Notes under the pieces: model-generated
What the model saw: only the letters and a program-made list of their open reading frames with translations
Database searches by the model: none
What the model was told of the DNA's origin: nothing
Shown: positions 63,614-64,000 of the stretch, piece after piece
Numbering within the stretch: position 1 is the first letter of the stretch
Layout: the number at the start of each line of letters is the position of its first letter
Program-made: the position numbers and the translations under genes
Assembly: GCA_964444665.1 (NCBI GenBank)
Contig: CAYUIE010000004.1
Location: 200,374-264,373, forward strand
Direction of reading: 5' to 3'
Length of the DNA: 64,000 nt
Origin: CAYZTY01 sp964444665
Lineage (GTDB): Bacteria > Planctomycetota > Phycisphaerae > Sedimentisphaerales > CAYZTY01

Positions 63614-64000
63614 ATGCAAGAAATCAAAAACCCAAATGATAATGCTTATAGAATATTTCCAGGGCCAATCCTTTTGTTGGCGGGTCCGGGAACAGGGAAA
63701 ACTCATCAGCTGGCTATGCGAGTCAAATATCTTGTCGAGGAATTAGAAGCAAAACCTGGCGAAATAGCTGTGATAACTTTTACGACCGAGGCCGCAAGAA
63801 ATATGCGGGAAAGGTTAAGTCGCAAAGACATCAACATACCCAAGGAAAGTCATCCAAATATAATCGCTACCACGCATAAATTGGGAAACATGATAATAGG
63901 ATCTAGGCCAGAACAGGTTGATTTGTCAGAGGTTTATAGTGTACTACCTAGTAGTCTGTCACAGATAAAATACAGATATAAAGGTCTTTTTGCCGATATA
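63614..64000 (+). CDS. UvrD/Rep-like superfamily 1 helicase, N-terminal part (runs off the window)
   Basis: 129 codons, open to the window edge. Walker A AGPGTGKT is at residues 23-30, and IAVITFTTEAARNMRERL is the motif Ia region of UvrD-type helicases; ATTHKLGNMII is motif Ib-like. The N-terminus is short, as in Rep/PcrA relatives and in many defence-associated helicases. Whether it belongs to DNA repair or to a defence island cannot be told without the rest. Confidence 0.85.
   Translation, partial: MQEIKNPNDNAYRIFPGPILLLAGPGTGKTHQLAMRVKYLVEELEAKPGEIAVITFTTEAARNMRERLSRKDINIPKESHPNIIATTHKLGNMIIGSRPEQVDLSEVYSVLPSSLSQIKYRYKGLFADI

Overview
The window looks like a chromosomal segment from a Planctomycetota bacterium, probably of class Phycisphaerae. 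This is inferred from content: three large secreted proteins end in dockerin-like modules of the style common in that class, and housekeeping operons are interleaved with planctomycete-type unknowns and many dispersed palindromic repeats. The envelope genes are Gram-negative (LptF/LptG-type permeases, AsmA-like protein, UppS, CdsA). I found no rRNA, tRNA or CRISPR array.

0-25 kb is mostly core metabolism: a ChbG-type deacetylase, two LptF/G permeases, thiC behind a TPP riboswitch, metG behind a structured leader RNA, a GH51 arabinofuranosidase, an M24 peptidase, an orphan small-RNA candidate, a rhomboid protease, a secreted SH3 protein, an AsmA-like giant with purD, then gap-pgk-rpe-accD on the plus strand, a secreted dockerin protein and hisC-hisB-ispF.

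25.3-27.3 kb is a small accessory island between ispF and cysS: a GxxExxY protein and an AT-rich HEPN (ApeA-like) protein, with arrays of the same short repeat in opposite orientation on the two sides of the HEPN gene. 27.3-31.1 kb is cysS-ruvC-ruvA-ruvB. 31-37 kb holds a dockerin-bearing cysteine-peptidase-like protein, a catalase and small stress-like genes. 37-45 kb is one long minus-strand run: purA, uppS, cdsA, phoH, a PgpH-like HD protein, ybeY, a CNNM/CBS protein and recO.

45-55 kb carries unknowns, a decayed gene fragment, a 1431-residue subtilisin with propeller and dockerin modules, and a kinase-like multispanning membrane protein co-directional with pgpA. The decayed fragment at 46.9-47.1 kb is a broken relative of that membrane protein's C-terminus.

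55-60 kb is accessory DNA: an HNH-AP2 nuclease gene, a compact three-gene cassette (four-helix membrane protein, membrane-anchored TIR protein, SIR2-like protein), a truncated HNH gene overlapping the SIR2 stop, and a RAYT transposase surrounded by its REP palindromes. The TIR/SIR2 cassette is the best candidate for an undescribed (probably antiphage, NAD-targeting) system. The window closes with dgt, a secreted propeller protein and the first 129 codons of a UvrD-like helicase behind its own promoter.
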